Positions 22,582 through 34,830 of a stretch of 64,000 nucleotides of DNA are shown here, piece after piece. The notes under the pieces were generated by a model. That model had not been told where the DNA came from and ran no database searches. It was given only the letters and a program-made list of their open reading frames with translations. Within the stretch, counting starts at the first letter, position 1. Every line of letters begins with the position of its first letter. The position numbers were made by a program, and so were the translations under genes. Source of the stretch: Romanomermis culicivorax. Lineage: Eukaryota; Nematoda; Enoplea; Mermithida; Mermithidae. The stretch covers positions 372,001-436,000 of the forward strand of contig CAWUHX010000238.1 of assembly GCA_963922205.1 (NCBI GenBank), written 5' to 3'.

Positions 22582-24480
22582 CGGTACTACTGTGCGAGGT
22601 GCACACCCACTTTATAGCGTTATAATGATAAGTACATATACAGTATATCTGTCAGAGTATCGATTTTTGTAGTAAAAAGACTAACTTGCTCATCAAACTT
22701 CAAAATAGCCAAAAAGGCTAAAAACGTGTCAAACGGCATCGACATCACCTTGGGAGGCTTGGACACGACCACATGACCCGTGGGAGGTCAAGGGGTAAGG
22801 CGCCGCACAATCTCTTGCAAATCGGGCTGTTTCTTGGAATCTTTTCAACAATTTGATTAAAATATTGACTACTAAAATGAGCGTTGACTGCGACACATTG
22901 TGAGGGGCCAGGCCACATGTCCCGCGGGAGGTCAAGGCGCTTCATTTTTACTTATTTTTAGTTTTTTTCTTTTTTTTATCTGTTTTTTCTCCAGTTTTTT
23001 ATCGAATATTTAGTTATTTTTTGTTTATTTTGTTTTTGTGGTTTATTTCACGTCAAAAAATGTTTTTTTCGTAATTTTTCAATCTGTTTTTTTGCTTTTT
23101 TTGTAGTTTATTTCTACGTTTTTTAGTTTTCTGAAATTTTTTTCCGGAAAAATTTTGGATTGTTATGAATTTTATGGTTTATGTGCTGCACTTGCTTTTT
23201 GTTTTTATTTTTTCTGTTTTTCTTTTCTTGAATTTCAAAAAAAAATTTTTTGAAAGTTTTTTTAAATTTTTTTATTTTTAATTTTTTTTTAATTTCATTT
23301 ATTTTTCTAGTGATCGAATAAATTTCAATTTTCGAATCTAACTTCGGATCAACGTCGAATTCTACGTTCAAAAATTCTGGAAAAATGTTCAATGGCCAAC
23401 AATTTTTTATTAGAATTGGAATTTTGGAAAATATTAAGTCGCGATTTTTAATCGAACGACGACCTAGGTGAATGGCTATCGTTTTTAACCATCGAACTAT
23501 TGATCCGATACGCTGGTTACCACGACAATTGAACATTGAACATGTTTTCCAGAATTTTTGAACGTGAAATTCAACGTTGATTCGAAGTTAGATTCGAAAA
23601 TTGAAATTTATTCGATCACTAGAAAAATAAATGAAATTAAAAATAAAAAAAAAAATTTTAAAAACTTTCAAAAAAAATTTTTTTCAAATTCAAGAAAAGA
23701 AAAACAGAAAAAAATAAAAACAAAAAGCAAGTGCAGCACATAAACCATAAAATTCATAACAATCCAAAATTTTTCCCGAAAAAAATTTCAGAAAACTAAA
23801 AAACGTAGAAATAAACTACAAAAAAGCGAAAAAACAGATTGAAAAATTACGAAAAAAACATTTTTTGACGTGAAATAAACCACAAAAACAAAATAAACAA
23901 AAAATAACTAAATATTCGATAAAAAACTGGAGAAAAAACAGATAAAAAAAAGAAAAAACTAAAAATAAGTAAAAATGAAGCGCCTTGACCTCCTGCGGGA
24001 CATGTGGCTTGGCCCCTCACAATGTGTCGCAGTTAACGCTCATTTTAGTAATCAACATTTTAATCAAATTTTTGAAAAGATTCCAAGAAACAGTGCAATT
24101 TGCAAGAATATGTGCGGCACCTACGCCTTGACCTCCCGCGGGGCATGTGGCCTGGCCCCTCACAATGGTCGCAGTTAACGCTCATTTTAGTAGTCAATAT
24201 TTTAATCAAATTGTTGAAAAGATTCCAAGAAACAGCCCGATTTGCAAGAAATTGTGCAGCGCCTTGCCCCTTGACCTCCCACGGGTCGTGTGGTCGTGTC
24301 CAAGCCTCCCAAGGTGGTGTCGATGCCGTTTGACACGTTTTTAGCCTTTTTGGCTATTCTGAAGTTTGATGAGCAAGTTAGTCTTTTTGCTACAAAAATC
24401 GATACTCTGACAGATATACTGTATATACACTTATCATTATAACGCTATAAGGTGGGTGTGCACCTCGCACAGTAGTACCG
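22582..24480. mobile_element. Fold-back (palindromic) transposon, 1.9 kb, with 7-bp target duplication
   Basis: The left arm (22582 to about 23385) and right arm (about 23548 to 24480) are near-perfect reverse complements. The ends are CGGTACTACTGTGCGAGG and CCTCGCACAGTAGTACCG. TTGATTA flanks both sides (22575-22581 and 24481-24487). The unpaired centre is about 160 bp (23386-23547). In the right arm a segment of about 145 bp (CGCCTTGACCTCC...CAATTTGCAAGAA) is tandemly duplicated (about 23980-24110 and 24122-24268) but occurs once in the left arm, at about 22800-22945. No transposase is present, so it must be mobilised in trans. A transcript across it would fold into a very long dsRNA hairpin. 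Confidence 0.9.
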
Positions 24481-24579
24481 TTGATTACTAATAGGAAGCT
24501 CCTTTGAGTGACCTACAGTAGTCGATTAGGTACAAGCCAATAGGACTTGAGTTATATTGCTGACATCCTCGGACTTCAG

Positions 24580-24720
24580 CAGAGAGATATAAACATAACA
24601 GATAAACAAACTGCATAATAAATTGGCCATCAGAACCTCGTGACTTGTAAGCAATAGCTGTAACATTTTTCAAATAATTGTCGAAAAGATAAAAGCAAAA
24701 TTTGAGCAAGCATTGGGAAC
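24580..24720 (-). pseudogene. Second Polinton DNA polymerase B relic (Exo II region)
   Basis: On the minus strand the frame reads LLKFCFYLFDNYLKNVTAIA, then YKSRGSDGQFIMQFVY. This aligns with the polymerase exon at 51.65-51.76 kb (CLDKFCRFLF, then NTTAIAHKAKGFDSQFLLQY). Conservation of DxQF and the LKN-TAIA lead-in argues against chance. Only about 45 residues survive and similarity fades on both sides. It differs from both the 16-kb relic and the 49-kb element, so it is a third insertion. Confidence 0.6.
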
Positions 24721-24899
24721 CACCACTCGCTGAAATAATTGTAGATACAAAAGGTCAAAACAATTTTCATACTTTTACAACAAATTTCAACATTTAACCG
24801 CAAAGTTTGAGGTTTTGCCACAAAAATTTGGAATTTGCAAACGGAAGTCGCAACTTGACGACAAAATTTCTAAAGGAGCTTGATCACAAAATTGCAAAT

Positions 24900-25540
24900 T
24901 TTACAAAAAAAAAATGCCACTTCACAACAAAACCTTATAAATTTTCATGAAATTTTATAAATTTCCTTGAAAAGAATTATGCAAATTTTTCATAAAAATG
25001 AAGCAAAATTGAGTTTCTGATGGGAAAATTATGCAAAGTTCTATTGATTTTGGATGAAATTTTTAAAATTTCTCCCGAAAGACGCAAATTTTTATAATTT
25101 ATCACAATTTGTGTTGGAAAATGCGATATTTATTTTTAGATATTTTGATAATTTTTGCGAAATTTTGAATTATTTTAGTGTAACATTGATGAAATTTTAC
25201 AACTTTTTACGATGAACTTCTAACAATTTTTTCTTAAAGTGATAAATTTGCGTAACAATTGCGGAAAATTCTCTTAATTTCCATCAAATTCTAAAATTAA
25301 AAAAAATATATTTTCTTAAAATATGTTGCATAAAATTCTCAAAAAACATGATTGAAATTCAAAAAACACGGAAAAAAGTCATAAAAACTTTAAAAAGTTT
25401 TTATTATTTCAAAAATATAAATTGTAAAAAATTATCGGATTTTTCAATGAAATTTAATATTTTTTCAATTTTAGAAAACAATAAAATACACAAAAAATTC
25501 TGAAAATTTCAAATAAAATTACTAAAAATTTGACAAAAAA
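24900..25540. repeat. A/T-rich degenerate repeat tract
   Basis: Same composition and AAATTTTTAAAATTC-like style as the tract at 18.3-20.95 kb. No coding sequence. Confidence 0.5.
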
Positions 25541-25784
25541 TTCTACTAAAGGCCGAAAACAGAAGCTAAAGTCGGCAGGAGAGATAGCCGACAATCTTCG
25601 TACATAATTTTTAACGCTGGCCTCCGAGATCAGGCGGAGACAACCAGCAGAATCCAGCAACAGTGATTACCTTGAAATTGTCCACTAAGGCTCATTCAAT
25701 CCGAACCTGCGGAAAATATGTTACATTTAGCATTTTTCCACGCTTAGTTTGTTACCCTAATCATTAGAAAAAATTTGTTCTTAG

Positions 25785-27092
25785 CAATGTTTTTTCTGCA
25801 CCACGCTTTCTGCACAGTGCAGAAAAGCCAAAAAAAGTTTCTGCATTGCGGTTTTCTGCTGTCACCACTGTTTTTTCCCACGGGCCTTTTCCCCATATGG
25901 GGGAAGGGGTCAAAATTTGTTTCCCCATTTTTCCGAAGTTGTTTTTCGCTTTAAAATGCTCATAGATGCCTTATTTATGTATTTTTGAGCTTTTTCAAAC
26001 GTTGTTCTGTTTTTTAGACTTAATTCATTAAAATTGAGGGAACATTTGAAATTTTTGAGTTTGATCGAAGTTCAATCTACAAGCATTGTGGAACAAATTT
26101 TCCTGCAAACTATCCAAGACCATAGTGAGTTTAAATTACATGAGAAATCGATGGTTAAGTCCTCTATGATGACAAGTGAGAGCCCGAAAAAGATATTAAT
26201 CTTTCCGAGACAAAGCGCCGGAAAACTTTTTTTGGTATTGACATTCTGCGACGCTGGAGAATCCATTTTTTAAACATTTATTTTAAGAATAAGATTCGAA
26301 TTTTGTGTTCAAAAGTTGTAATTTCTAGAATTTTATTATTTGAAAAATTTTAAAACCAGTAATCTATTCATAAACTCTCATGAACTTGGCCGAGAAGATA
26401 TGAATAAGATGAATAGAAATTTCTGAAAACTACGTCCATGAAGTTGTTGGATTGATTTTACGTCAAGAAAGGAATAATCGTTTCAAAAAGTTTACAGACT
26501 TGACGCATCGATCTTTCTAAAAAAATGTGTCAAGGAAAAAGTTTGAATCTTCATTGAATATCGAGATAAAATTTTGATGATTACTAATTAAAACATGAGA
26601 TAATACGTCTAAGATAATGAAAACTATTAATGATTAAATGATAAGTAGAGTAAAGGGTCATTAGCACTTGCCTTTTTCGGCGGAACGGAACGGAACGGAA
26701 TGCAATCGACACAATGTTACCGAACCAAAGGGAAATTTTCGTTCCGTCCGGTTCGGTTGGAGTGGAGGTTACCGTCGGACGTTTTCCACAACATTGCACT
26801 TATCCTCTGCGATCGAAAGTTGATTTTCAGGCTGAACCTTTCAAACTGTTGGCGATCGGTTTTTGTCGAAAACGCCAACTATAAATGACCCTTAAGACAG
26901 ATTAGAAGCTGCGTCTAAGCTAGAAAATAAATAATAATGCTTATTAAAGGAAAATTTTGAGATTATGACCTTCTAAAATGCATATTTTCTGTATCCGATG
27001 TGATCAAATACCTGACTCAAAAAATTCTGCACCAGTGCAGAAATCAACAAAAAAATTCTGCACGAAGCTTAAAAAGGCAGAAAAAAACAACG
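25785..27092. mobile_element. hAT-like non-autonomous element (1.31 kb) nested in an older repeat
   Basis: Ends CAATGTTTTTTCTGC and GCAGAAAAAAACAACG are imperfect inverted repeats. They are flanked by GTTCTTAG (25777-25784) and ATTCTTAG (27093-27100), 7 of 8 bases matching. The uninterrupted paralogue at 13390-13575 shows the empty site (CCCTTCTTAGAGTG), supporting these borders. Subterminal TTCTGCACNGTGCAGAA motifs occur at 25805-25830 and 27027-27062. The interior has no recognisable transposase; a 79-codon frame at 26034-26273 is of unknown nature. Confidence 0.75.
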
Positions 27093-27225
27093 ATTCTTAG
27101 AATAACAAAGAACAGAATAGCTGAAAATTCAAAAAAGAAATTTCTTCAATACTGAATGTGTCACACAAGATTACAAGGTCGTAAGTGAAAGTATAAGCTT
27201 TGTGCTTTTCCTGTGATTTTGGTGC

Positions 27226-28847
27226 ATCAGACTAGAGTTTCTTTTTTATTCGAGATTTTGGTTTGTATGTTTACCATGGGTTATTTCTAGCAGTTTTAAT
27301 AATTCAATAACGGTGAACAGTGTCTTGATCATCACTCTGGATAATAATTACGATATATTCACAATAAATAAAATAGAAAAAATTGGACACCCAGAAGATG
27401 TGAAATCGAGGGATAACGGAATTTCGCGGGAGCTTTGCTTCGAGTAATGGAAGTAAGCGGTATCGAAGGATAACATTCTTTTGACGTTTCATTCCGAGAA
27501 AAACCTGCAAAAAGCGGTAAAGTAACAATCATAGCTGATTGGCAAACTGAATCTAAAATTCTTTTATATTTTAATGGCAGAAGCCAGCGAACCGATAAAT
27601 GGCACTCCAATAACGAAAAATAGTAACTTTGATACTGTGGTCATAGATGAAAAATTTCTCGTTCAAAACTGATCTGACAAACGGATAATTCTTTCCAAAT
27701 AACATAAATGTATCTAAATCAAAACTTGGATGAGCAAGATGTTTGTTTTATGATCACGAAATTCCCGTAGTCTCGTAAGTTTGACTCACGGACAGAATAA
27801 TGCAGATATTATAGAGTAATACGAATTACTAATTGCAATGCTAGGAAATATTGTCATCAAATATCAATAGACCTACTGACATCACGGTCATGTTACGAGG
27901 GAAAGCCTATATTTAAATCAGGAATCAAACAAGCTATAGTGCATTTGTTAACCGATGACAGCAGAAGTATGCTACCCTGACTGTTCTAAGCATGAAATTT
28001 TTTAGAAGTATCAATATCTTCATGAATCCATGATAACAATCAGTGCAAATGTGAAATATCGTGTTCTACGGTTTTCACTGAGATCAAAAAATTTTTCAAA
28101 TGGAGCTAAGTTGATGTTCTAAGCTTTCAAACTTCCGTGAAAATTCAAGGTCGTATATTTCAGCAATACTGTGTTTTTCTTGAAATTAATATTTGGAAAT
28201 TTAGTAATTTTTGAAGCCTTTAGATCGATCCATGGCATGCGTTTGCTCCAACATGACTGCCACTTAGGCAGACTTTCCACTATTTACAAAAATTATATCG
28301 GAACGATCGCGTAGCGAAAAGTTTAGAATTTAGATTTTACAAGAGAAAAAATCCTTCACTTTTGTGTAGCAAGAAAAATCTGGGCTTGGTCAGATGGATT
28401 TAATATGTTAGAGTTTAACAGCCGATGAAAAACAAGAATAAAATATTCTTTGATTATATTTTTGAGAATCTTTCAATAAGACCTATGGATTGATATTCAT
28501 TAGCTTGCACAAAAAGATATGATTCTGAGTCAGAAAATAGTCAGTTTAGGGTTCGAAACGAATTCAGATGCCAACAGGAATCGGCCGATCCCGATCCCGT
28601 AAAAAAGGTCGGGATCATAGTGCCTTATTTCAACGTTTGTGAATGTTTCCCAAACATTTCAGTATGAAATTGCTGATGTGATGAAGTAATAATGAGCTAG
28701 GCGAATTAGATATTCTTTATTTCAGAATGGAATCGCGTCACTTGATAAAAATTCTCATTTTCATCGGAATGCAATAGTTTTATCAGTTTCCTATATAAAT
28801 TTCAAGAACTGTAAATCCTAAAACATTTCATGTTCCGGGAACAGGGC
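27226..28847. other. Non-coding interval, no gene recognised
   Basis: Apart from the short repeat at 27472-27555 nothing was identified. Frames are short on both strands. Confidence 0.4.
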
Positions 28848-28975
28848 CGGTTTAATCAAAGAGACTTATGCTCCAGCTGAGCGACAGCTTAAGCTGTAGC
28901 TTAACTTTATATGTTATACCATTGTCGTTAAGCTGCAGCTCAGCTTGAGCTTGAGTCTCTTTGATGAAACCGGAC
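28848..28975. repeat. Small palindromic element (about 125-bp hairpin)
   Basis: GGCCGGTTTAATCAAAGAGAC pairs with GTCTCTTTGATGAAACCGG. Inside, AGCTGAGC...AGCTTAAGC continues the symmetry through AGCT-rich sequence. It is MITE-like, with no coding capacity. Confidence 0.7.
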
Positions 28976-29633
28976 CCAGGCTTTTTTGTACATATAGTGT
29001 TTGAACATATACGAACGGCAGCCTATATTTCATTTGTACAATTCGTGCATAGCATTAATAGATGCAAATTAAGTAACCGGTGTTCCTCTACATCAATGCC
29101 TAATAGAAATAACCAAAAAATGAAAAAATTTTCTGCAGTAATTCAATATTAAGTACAGTATAAAAACATGTCACAAAATACTAACATGCGTTGATGAAAT
29201 TTAATAATATTTTCGTTTGCACCTGTACTACGTCGATTTATTTGCTGCCAAAAATTTTCATTTGCTCCGGGCAAAAAAATCGTGTCCGGGAATGCTTTCT
29301 ATTTGATCAGCATAGCCGATGGCAATCTAAATCAGGTTATTCTTTAGATGTCTTCAATTTTTCAGGATTTAAGTCAGTTTCCTACAAATTTTGACCAAGA
29401 ACAAGTGTACAGATACTTGGCACAACTGTTTAGGAAGTAATCATGGTAAACCCTGATTTGAGCAGAATTTTACCAAACCAGGTGGGGCTAACTTTTACTA
29501 AAAACCCTAGCAACAACGGAACAACCCTTCAACATTGTCCTAAGTAGAATCTTCCGTCCACGAGGAACGTATGTCAGAATCAGCTTGTGCTTAACCTACT
29601 CTAAAAATGTATACTATTCTTGTTTAAGTTAGC
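28976..29633. other. Non-coding interval, no gene recognised
   Basis: Two frames of about 65 codons (28961-29152 and 29191-29394, plus strand) show no domain. They are treated as chance. Confidence 0.35.
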
Positions 29634-30866
29634 TATGCCTTTGACAAATAAGTGATGTCAAAAATTTGACTACATTTTCAAAGTATTCCGATATTTGAAT
29701 GAAGCATGATTAATCATCAGAATATGCCCCATTACTATCAATTACACTTTGCCATTTGACAGGTTAGCTTTGCACTGCTTGCATAATAAATGGCTTTGGG
29801 CTTTGAATCAAAGAAGTTCTGGATGAACATTTCGAACTGGTCATCATTTTCAAATTCCATATCGACAATTCTATTTTGCAATAACTAGAACAAATAATAA
29901 TCCGATGATTCAATGTCTGATGAATATAATGGACAGGGTAACAACTCCCAATTTAATTACTGGATATTTGCCTGGACAATGGCGGTGGTATGTGGAGGGG
30001 CATTGTCATGGAGCAGATGAAGTACTCTTTTGTGGTTTATCAATGCAGGCTGCTTTTCAATCAACGAATTTTGTACACAATCAAGCTGGTCTTCATAGAC
30101 GTGATGGTCAAACCAGGTGGAAGCAACTCAAAGTGGAAGATTCCGTGGGTTGACCACGGTACACATAACATAACCTTGTGGGGGTGTAGATTGCACCTTG
30201 GCACCTGTGCTGGTTCAGATTCTTTGCTAATCCATTGTCGCGTCTGGATGATGTTAACATACACAACCCAATTTTCATCTTCAGTGATGATTTGATCAAG
30301 GAAAGAATCAATTTTGTATAGTGAAGGTAATGACATGGAAATGATAACTGCATAGCATGATCACTCAGCTCGTGAGGCACCCATGTTTGGAGCTTGCAAA
30401 CTTTGTTCATCTGCTTCATTGAATTTCCAATAGTAGTGTGGGTAATTGAAAGAACTTCTGCTGTTTCTCTAGTGATTGCTTTTGGATCGAGGTCCAGCTG
30501 TTCTTGAATGTCTGCTTCTGATAATTCGCCTAGTCATCTACTACGAGGTTCATCTTCGATTCTGTGGGTGCCAGTCCCGAGCTTTGCAAACCACCATTCA
30601 ACTGCATGTTCCAACACAGCAGGTTCACCATATGCTTGCGATATATTTCTCATTGCCTGAGCTTCAGTTCTGCCCAAATCATACTCATGCAAAACGCAAT
30701 GACCTATAGAGTCAAGGACGTAATACTTGGTTTAAGGTATCAATAAAATGAAGGGTATGAGCCAACTGAAAATGGACTCCATTATTTAATTTGCTGGATT
30801 TTTAGAAAAAAAGTTGATTGATAACACATGACCAAAAATCGACATTACTTTCTTGTCAACCTAATA
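29634..30866 (-). mobile_element. mariner (Tc1/mariner) element, 1.23 kb, degenerate
   Basis: Near-full length for mariner. The right end read inward on the minus strand is TATTAGGTTGACAAGAAAGT. The left end is TATGCCTTTGACAAATAAGT. They are recognisable inverted repeats, each preceded by the TA target dinucleotide. The interior is a broken mariner transposase on the minus strand. Confidence 0.85.
29735..30720 (-). pseudogene. mariner transposase pseudogene
   Basis: Cut-and-paste transposase of the mariner family, read on the minus strand in several frames. In order: an N-terminal HTH block (YDLGRTEAQAMRNISQAYGE, then AVEWWFAKLGTGTHRIEDEP); a second HTH (ADIQEQLDLDPKAITRETAE); the linker LQTWVPHELSD, close to the family's WVPHEL motif; ITEDENWVVY, the first catalytic Asp block (family TGDEKW); then the second Asp block (DNAPPHTTAI) and a decayed third Asp region (LYSSDIESSDYYLF, where the family has YSPDLAPSDYHLF). 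Stops and frame changes separate the blocks, so no active protein is made. Confidence 0.88.
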
Positions 30867-30926
30867 TTTGAGCCAAGATGATCCGACTTTGTGTTACTAT
30901 CAACTATCGTGTTCAAGTACGAGTTA

Positions 30927-32223
30927 AGCCACATTTATACTTCACGGTTTGGCCATGATCATGGCAGCTGTGACGAATCGAATTTCAAAGCACATGAAAG
31001 GGGAATTCCCATGTGAGTGATTCCCAAGTGAGTGATTCTCAGGCGAGTGATTCCAAAGTGAGCGAACACAAGTGACTGGATTCCCAAGAGAGTAATTCCC
31101 ACGTGAGCAATTACCAATGGAGCGAATTCCCAAGTGAGCAAATTCCGAAGTGAGTGATTCCCATGTGAGTGATTCCCGATTGAGAAAATTCCCAAATAAG
31201 TCAAGTGATTCCAAACGAGCAATTGAGAATGTAGTAACACTTTTTTCATATAGTCCTTCTTTACCTTATATGTTTATTTGTATGTATTTCTTTCTTCTTT
31301 GTTTTTCCTGTGTATTGTTAATGTTTTTTCGTTTATGTATGTTTTTACGGTTTTCTCTTTTGTCTTTGCTTTCTTTTATTTTCGTTTTTCTTTTCATCTA
31401 CTTTTTTTCTTTTTTGCTCCTAAAACAACAAATTACAAGTTCTTATTTTCAATAGGCATAGTCTCCCGTATAGTTCTTATACAATTCAGCACACTCTATT
31501 TTCTACATAATTTTATCCTTTTTGATTTTTTCTTAATATGTTTCATCTTAGTTTTTCGGTTTCAATCTCTCCTCATTTTTTCTTTTCTCACATTCTTTTC
31601 TTTCTTTCTCGCTGTTTTCTCTATGTTGCTTCTTCTTTCTTGTCACTGTCTTCATTTTTGTTGACGTTTCCTTTCTCTGGATGTTTTGTTTGTTTCAGCA
31701 TTCTTTTGTTTACGTTTTTTATGAAGATTTTCACACTTACAACAATGAAAGACTCAATCATGCCGAGCTGTACAAGAATTGTACAGGGACTACGGTTATT
31801 CAAAATCACAACTTGTAATGTGTTGTTTCATGAGCAAAAAAGAAAAAAGTAGATTACAAGAAAAAAGAAAAGGAAAGAAAGCAGGGACAAAAGATGAAAA
31901 CCTTAAAGCATACATAAACAAAAACATTAACCATACAACCAGAAAACAAAAGAAAAAGGAAATACATGCAAAAAAAAGTTAGGTTAATAAGGAAATATGA
32001 AGAAAATGTTATTAAATCTCGATCGCTCGTTTGGAATCGCCCAATTGGGAATTCACTCAATTGGGAATCACTCACATGGGAATTTCTCACTTGGTAATCG
32101 CTCACTTGGGAATAGACCCACATAACATGCAACCAATCATATTTAACATCAGTTTTTCCTAGTGTGGTCTGATTAGCCATGGTCGCTGACCCTGTGGCCA
32201 TGCCATGGAGCGTAAATGTGGCT
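30927..32223. mobile_element. Fold-back element with about 15-bp subterminal repeats and TTA target duplication
   Basis: Ends AGCCACATTTATACTTCACGG and, inverted, AGCCACATTTACGCTCCATGG are flanked by TTA on each side (30924-30926 and 32224-32226). Inside the left end, 31008-31230 holds about 14 copies of a GAGTGATTCCCAAGT unit. The right arm has about 6 copies in opposite orientation (32035-32110). The inner sequence (31240-31400 against 31850-32000) is also inverted-repeat, so arms reach about 480 bp. The T-rich, hydrophobic ORFs in the middle are composition artefacts. Confidence 0.78.
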
Positions 32224-32226
32224 TTA

Positions 32227-32818
32227 GACATGTTTACAATACCCATCACATTATTTGACGGGTTTCAATTGGTCATTATACTTTTAATCCAGGATTATAT
32301 GATTTTAAATGGTGATTACATAATCGTCCTTTAATCAGCTGATGAGCATACGGTCCTAAGACCCATATGGTATGGGTATAACATAGCTTATGCTCAATAG
32401 ATGCGCGATAGTGTTAACCCATACCATAATATACTTGACCCTCAAATTTCATGCTCCCCACCTAGAGCCAAAATGGTAAGAGCTAGAACCTTCGGATTTT
32501 TCCATAACTTCGGGCATAGGGGCAAACTATGCCTTTTGTCCTTTCGCCTCTTTCTGCAAGTGGTGCTCAGTGGAGTCCTAAAAACTTGCGAAAAACGCAC
32601 TTTTTTAGGGACCCCACTTTCACCATGCCCCACAATGGGTGTGGCATATCCAAGCTTCATACTTCGGCCTAAGCATCTTGGGGATGCGACCTCAAATGAG
32701 ATTTTTAATTTTTTAAAAATATGGCCTCAATTCAATTATATGGTGGTCCAAAGTCACGGCAATCGCGAAATTTGACAATTTTGTTACTTCAAAAAAATAA
32801 TTTTTCGCAGCAGCATTG
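32227..32818. other. Non-coding interval with a short palindrome
   Basis: TATGGTATGGGTATAACATA (32367-32386) pairs with TGTTAACCCATACCATAATA (32413-32432). No gene was recognised; the 124-codon frame at 32401-32775 has no domain. Confidence 0.4.
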
Positions 32819-33557
32819 AGGCGGATTCATACTTCATGCCGCACATCCAGCGTCCTGTCCCGCAGTCCTGTCAGGCATCCGAAAAAAGTGTATTTTTAGA
32901 TGGCAAGTCACCAGATGACGTCATTTTTTCAGATTCGGACCCTGCCGTCCGATTTTTCTTGCTGGAAGACTGGAATGATCAGAAGAGTATCGGAAGAGTA
33001 GAAACAGTTTGTACTTGCCGGAAAGCATATTTTGTATGCAATTTCAATAGAACCACTTGTTTAATTGGCTCTTGCATAAAGGCAAAATTTTGTGTTTTTA
33101 ATCATGACGTTCGTTTAATTTTTGATTGCTGAATATTTTGAATGTTTTTTCCGTTCTTGAAAGCATATATGTGCAGGGTAGTGATATAAAAGCTTTTTTC
33201 TAGCCGTAATTATAGTTCAATCATGACAATAGCAAAACAGAGCTATTCATAGAAGAAGCTAAAGAACGTCCTTGCTCGTGGTACAAACGATCTCGTGAAT
33301 ACAAAAATGCCAAACTTCATACGCCATTTCTCTTGAAACAAAATATTGAACAGATTCAAAGTATTTAAACATAGTAAAATCAATAACAAATTGTCATCCG
33401 TCCTTTCCGGCGCCGGAAGAAGTATGAATTGCCATACGATCCGGCAACTTGCTGGACCAGCATCCCAATCCAAATTTGGATGCCGGACACTGAATGCCGG
33501 AAGCTAAAAATAACTTGCCGGGTGCAGGATGCTGGATGAAATATGCATCCGCCTTTA
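32819..33557. mobile_element. Non-autonomous DNA transposon, second MITE family
   Basis: The left end AGGCGGATTCATACTTCATG pairs with the right end TGAAATATGCATCCGCCTTT in inverted orientation. The 42.15-kb element begins with the same left-end sequence. The interior has TGCCGG/CCGGCA-rich short repeats (33410-33520) and no transposase. Confidence 0.65.
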
Positions 33558-33599
33558 GGCTGCCAGATTTTTTTGCAGTTTCAATTGAAGCAGTAGCCT

Positions 33600-34830
33600 T
33601 ATTAAGATTTTAGGGGTGATAGGGTTTCCGATCAATGGGGAATTCAATGGATTTTGTCACTTTACACAAAATTTTATCCCGGGTGTAAACAAGCGCATTT
33701 TCGGAACTTTTTCGTGGAAGATGTTCTAGACCATAGGGAATTCAATGAATGCAATCACTTTACTCAATAAATTATCCGAAATGAAAACAAATGTATATCT
33801 GCGATTTTGTGTGAGGAGGGGTTTTCGGTTATGGAGAATTCGATGGATGCAGTCACGTCACATAAAAAGAGTATCGTGTGTGTAACAAGCCTATTTCAGC
33901 GATTTTTTTGTGGTAGGGGATTTCGACCCAGGTTATTCAATGGATGCGATCTTAACAAAAAAATTATCCCGAGTGTAAACAGACAAATTTCCCTGATTTT
34001 TTGTTGGAAGGGATTTTTGACTACAGAGAATTCAATAGACTTTACATAAAAAATAAAGCGTATTTTATTAATTTTTTGGTGGAAGGAGTTTTCGAATAGG
34101 GTTATTCAGATGCCGTTACTTTATACAAAATAATTATTGCGAGTGTAAACAAAAGTATTTCCGCGATTTTATCTTGAAAGAGGTTTTCGACCACAGTGAA
34201 TTCAATAGACGCGATCATTTTACACAAAAATTATCCTATGTGTAAACAAGTGTATCTCTGCGATTTTTTGGGGAGGGGTTTTCGGCTATGGAGAATTTGA
34301 TAAATGCAGTCACATCACACAAAAAATTATCCCGAATGTGAACAAACGAATTTTCCCACCTCTTTGTCGGAAGGGGTTTTCGACCAGGGGGCGGAATTTC
34401 ATGGATGCAGTCACTTCACACAAAAAAAATTATCCCGGTGTAAACAAGCATGGTTGAGGTATTTTTTGGTGGAAGGGATTCTGGACTGGGGGTTACTCAA
34501 AAAAATTATTACGAGTGTAAACAAATAAACTTCCCTAATCTTTTTGGTAGGAGGCTTTGTGTAAAGTGATCACGCCTATTGAATTATCTACTACAGATAA
34601 TTCAATAACCCGACCACTCTACACAAAAGATTATCTTAAGTGTAAACAAATGTATTTCTGCGATTTTTGAGGGAAGGGGATTCTGACCATAGGGAATTCA
34701 AGGGAGGCAATCACTTGCACAAAAAAATTTCCGATGTGTAAACAAAGGTATCTCTGCAATATTTTGGGTTGAGGGGACCTTGACCATGAGGAATTCAATC
34801 GATATGGTCACTTTACACTCTGTTTCCAAC
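33600..34830. repeat. Tandem array B, about 95-bp unit, about 13 copies
   Basis: Same unit as array A at 1.86-2.58 kb: GGGAATTCAATGGATGCAGT, CACTTTACACAAAAAATTAT, GAGTGTAAACAAGCGTATTT, GATTTTTTGGTGGAAGG. Copies are more diverged, several with internal deletions. Around 34555-34640 two half units lie head to head, making a small hairpin (GATAATTCAATA...TATTGAATTATC). Confidence 0.85.

Noticed and set aside
23123-23743. Lysine-rich frames on both strands
   Set aside because: Both are readings of the two A-rich arms of the fold-back element.
31150-31852. Three overlapping hydrophobic frames resembling membrane proteins
   Set aside because: They come from T-rich sequence inside a fold-back element; phenylalanine and serine runs reflect composition, and the opposite arm shows the same DNA reversed.
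32836-33132. Cysteine-containing 98-codon frame
   Set aside because: Lies inside a MITE with inverted ends; cysteines do not follow a known pattern.
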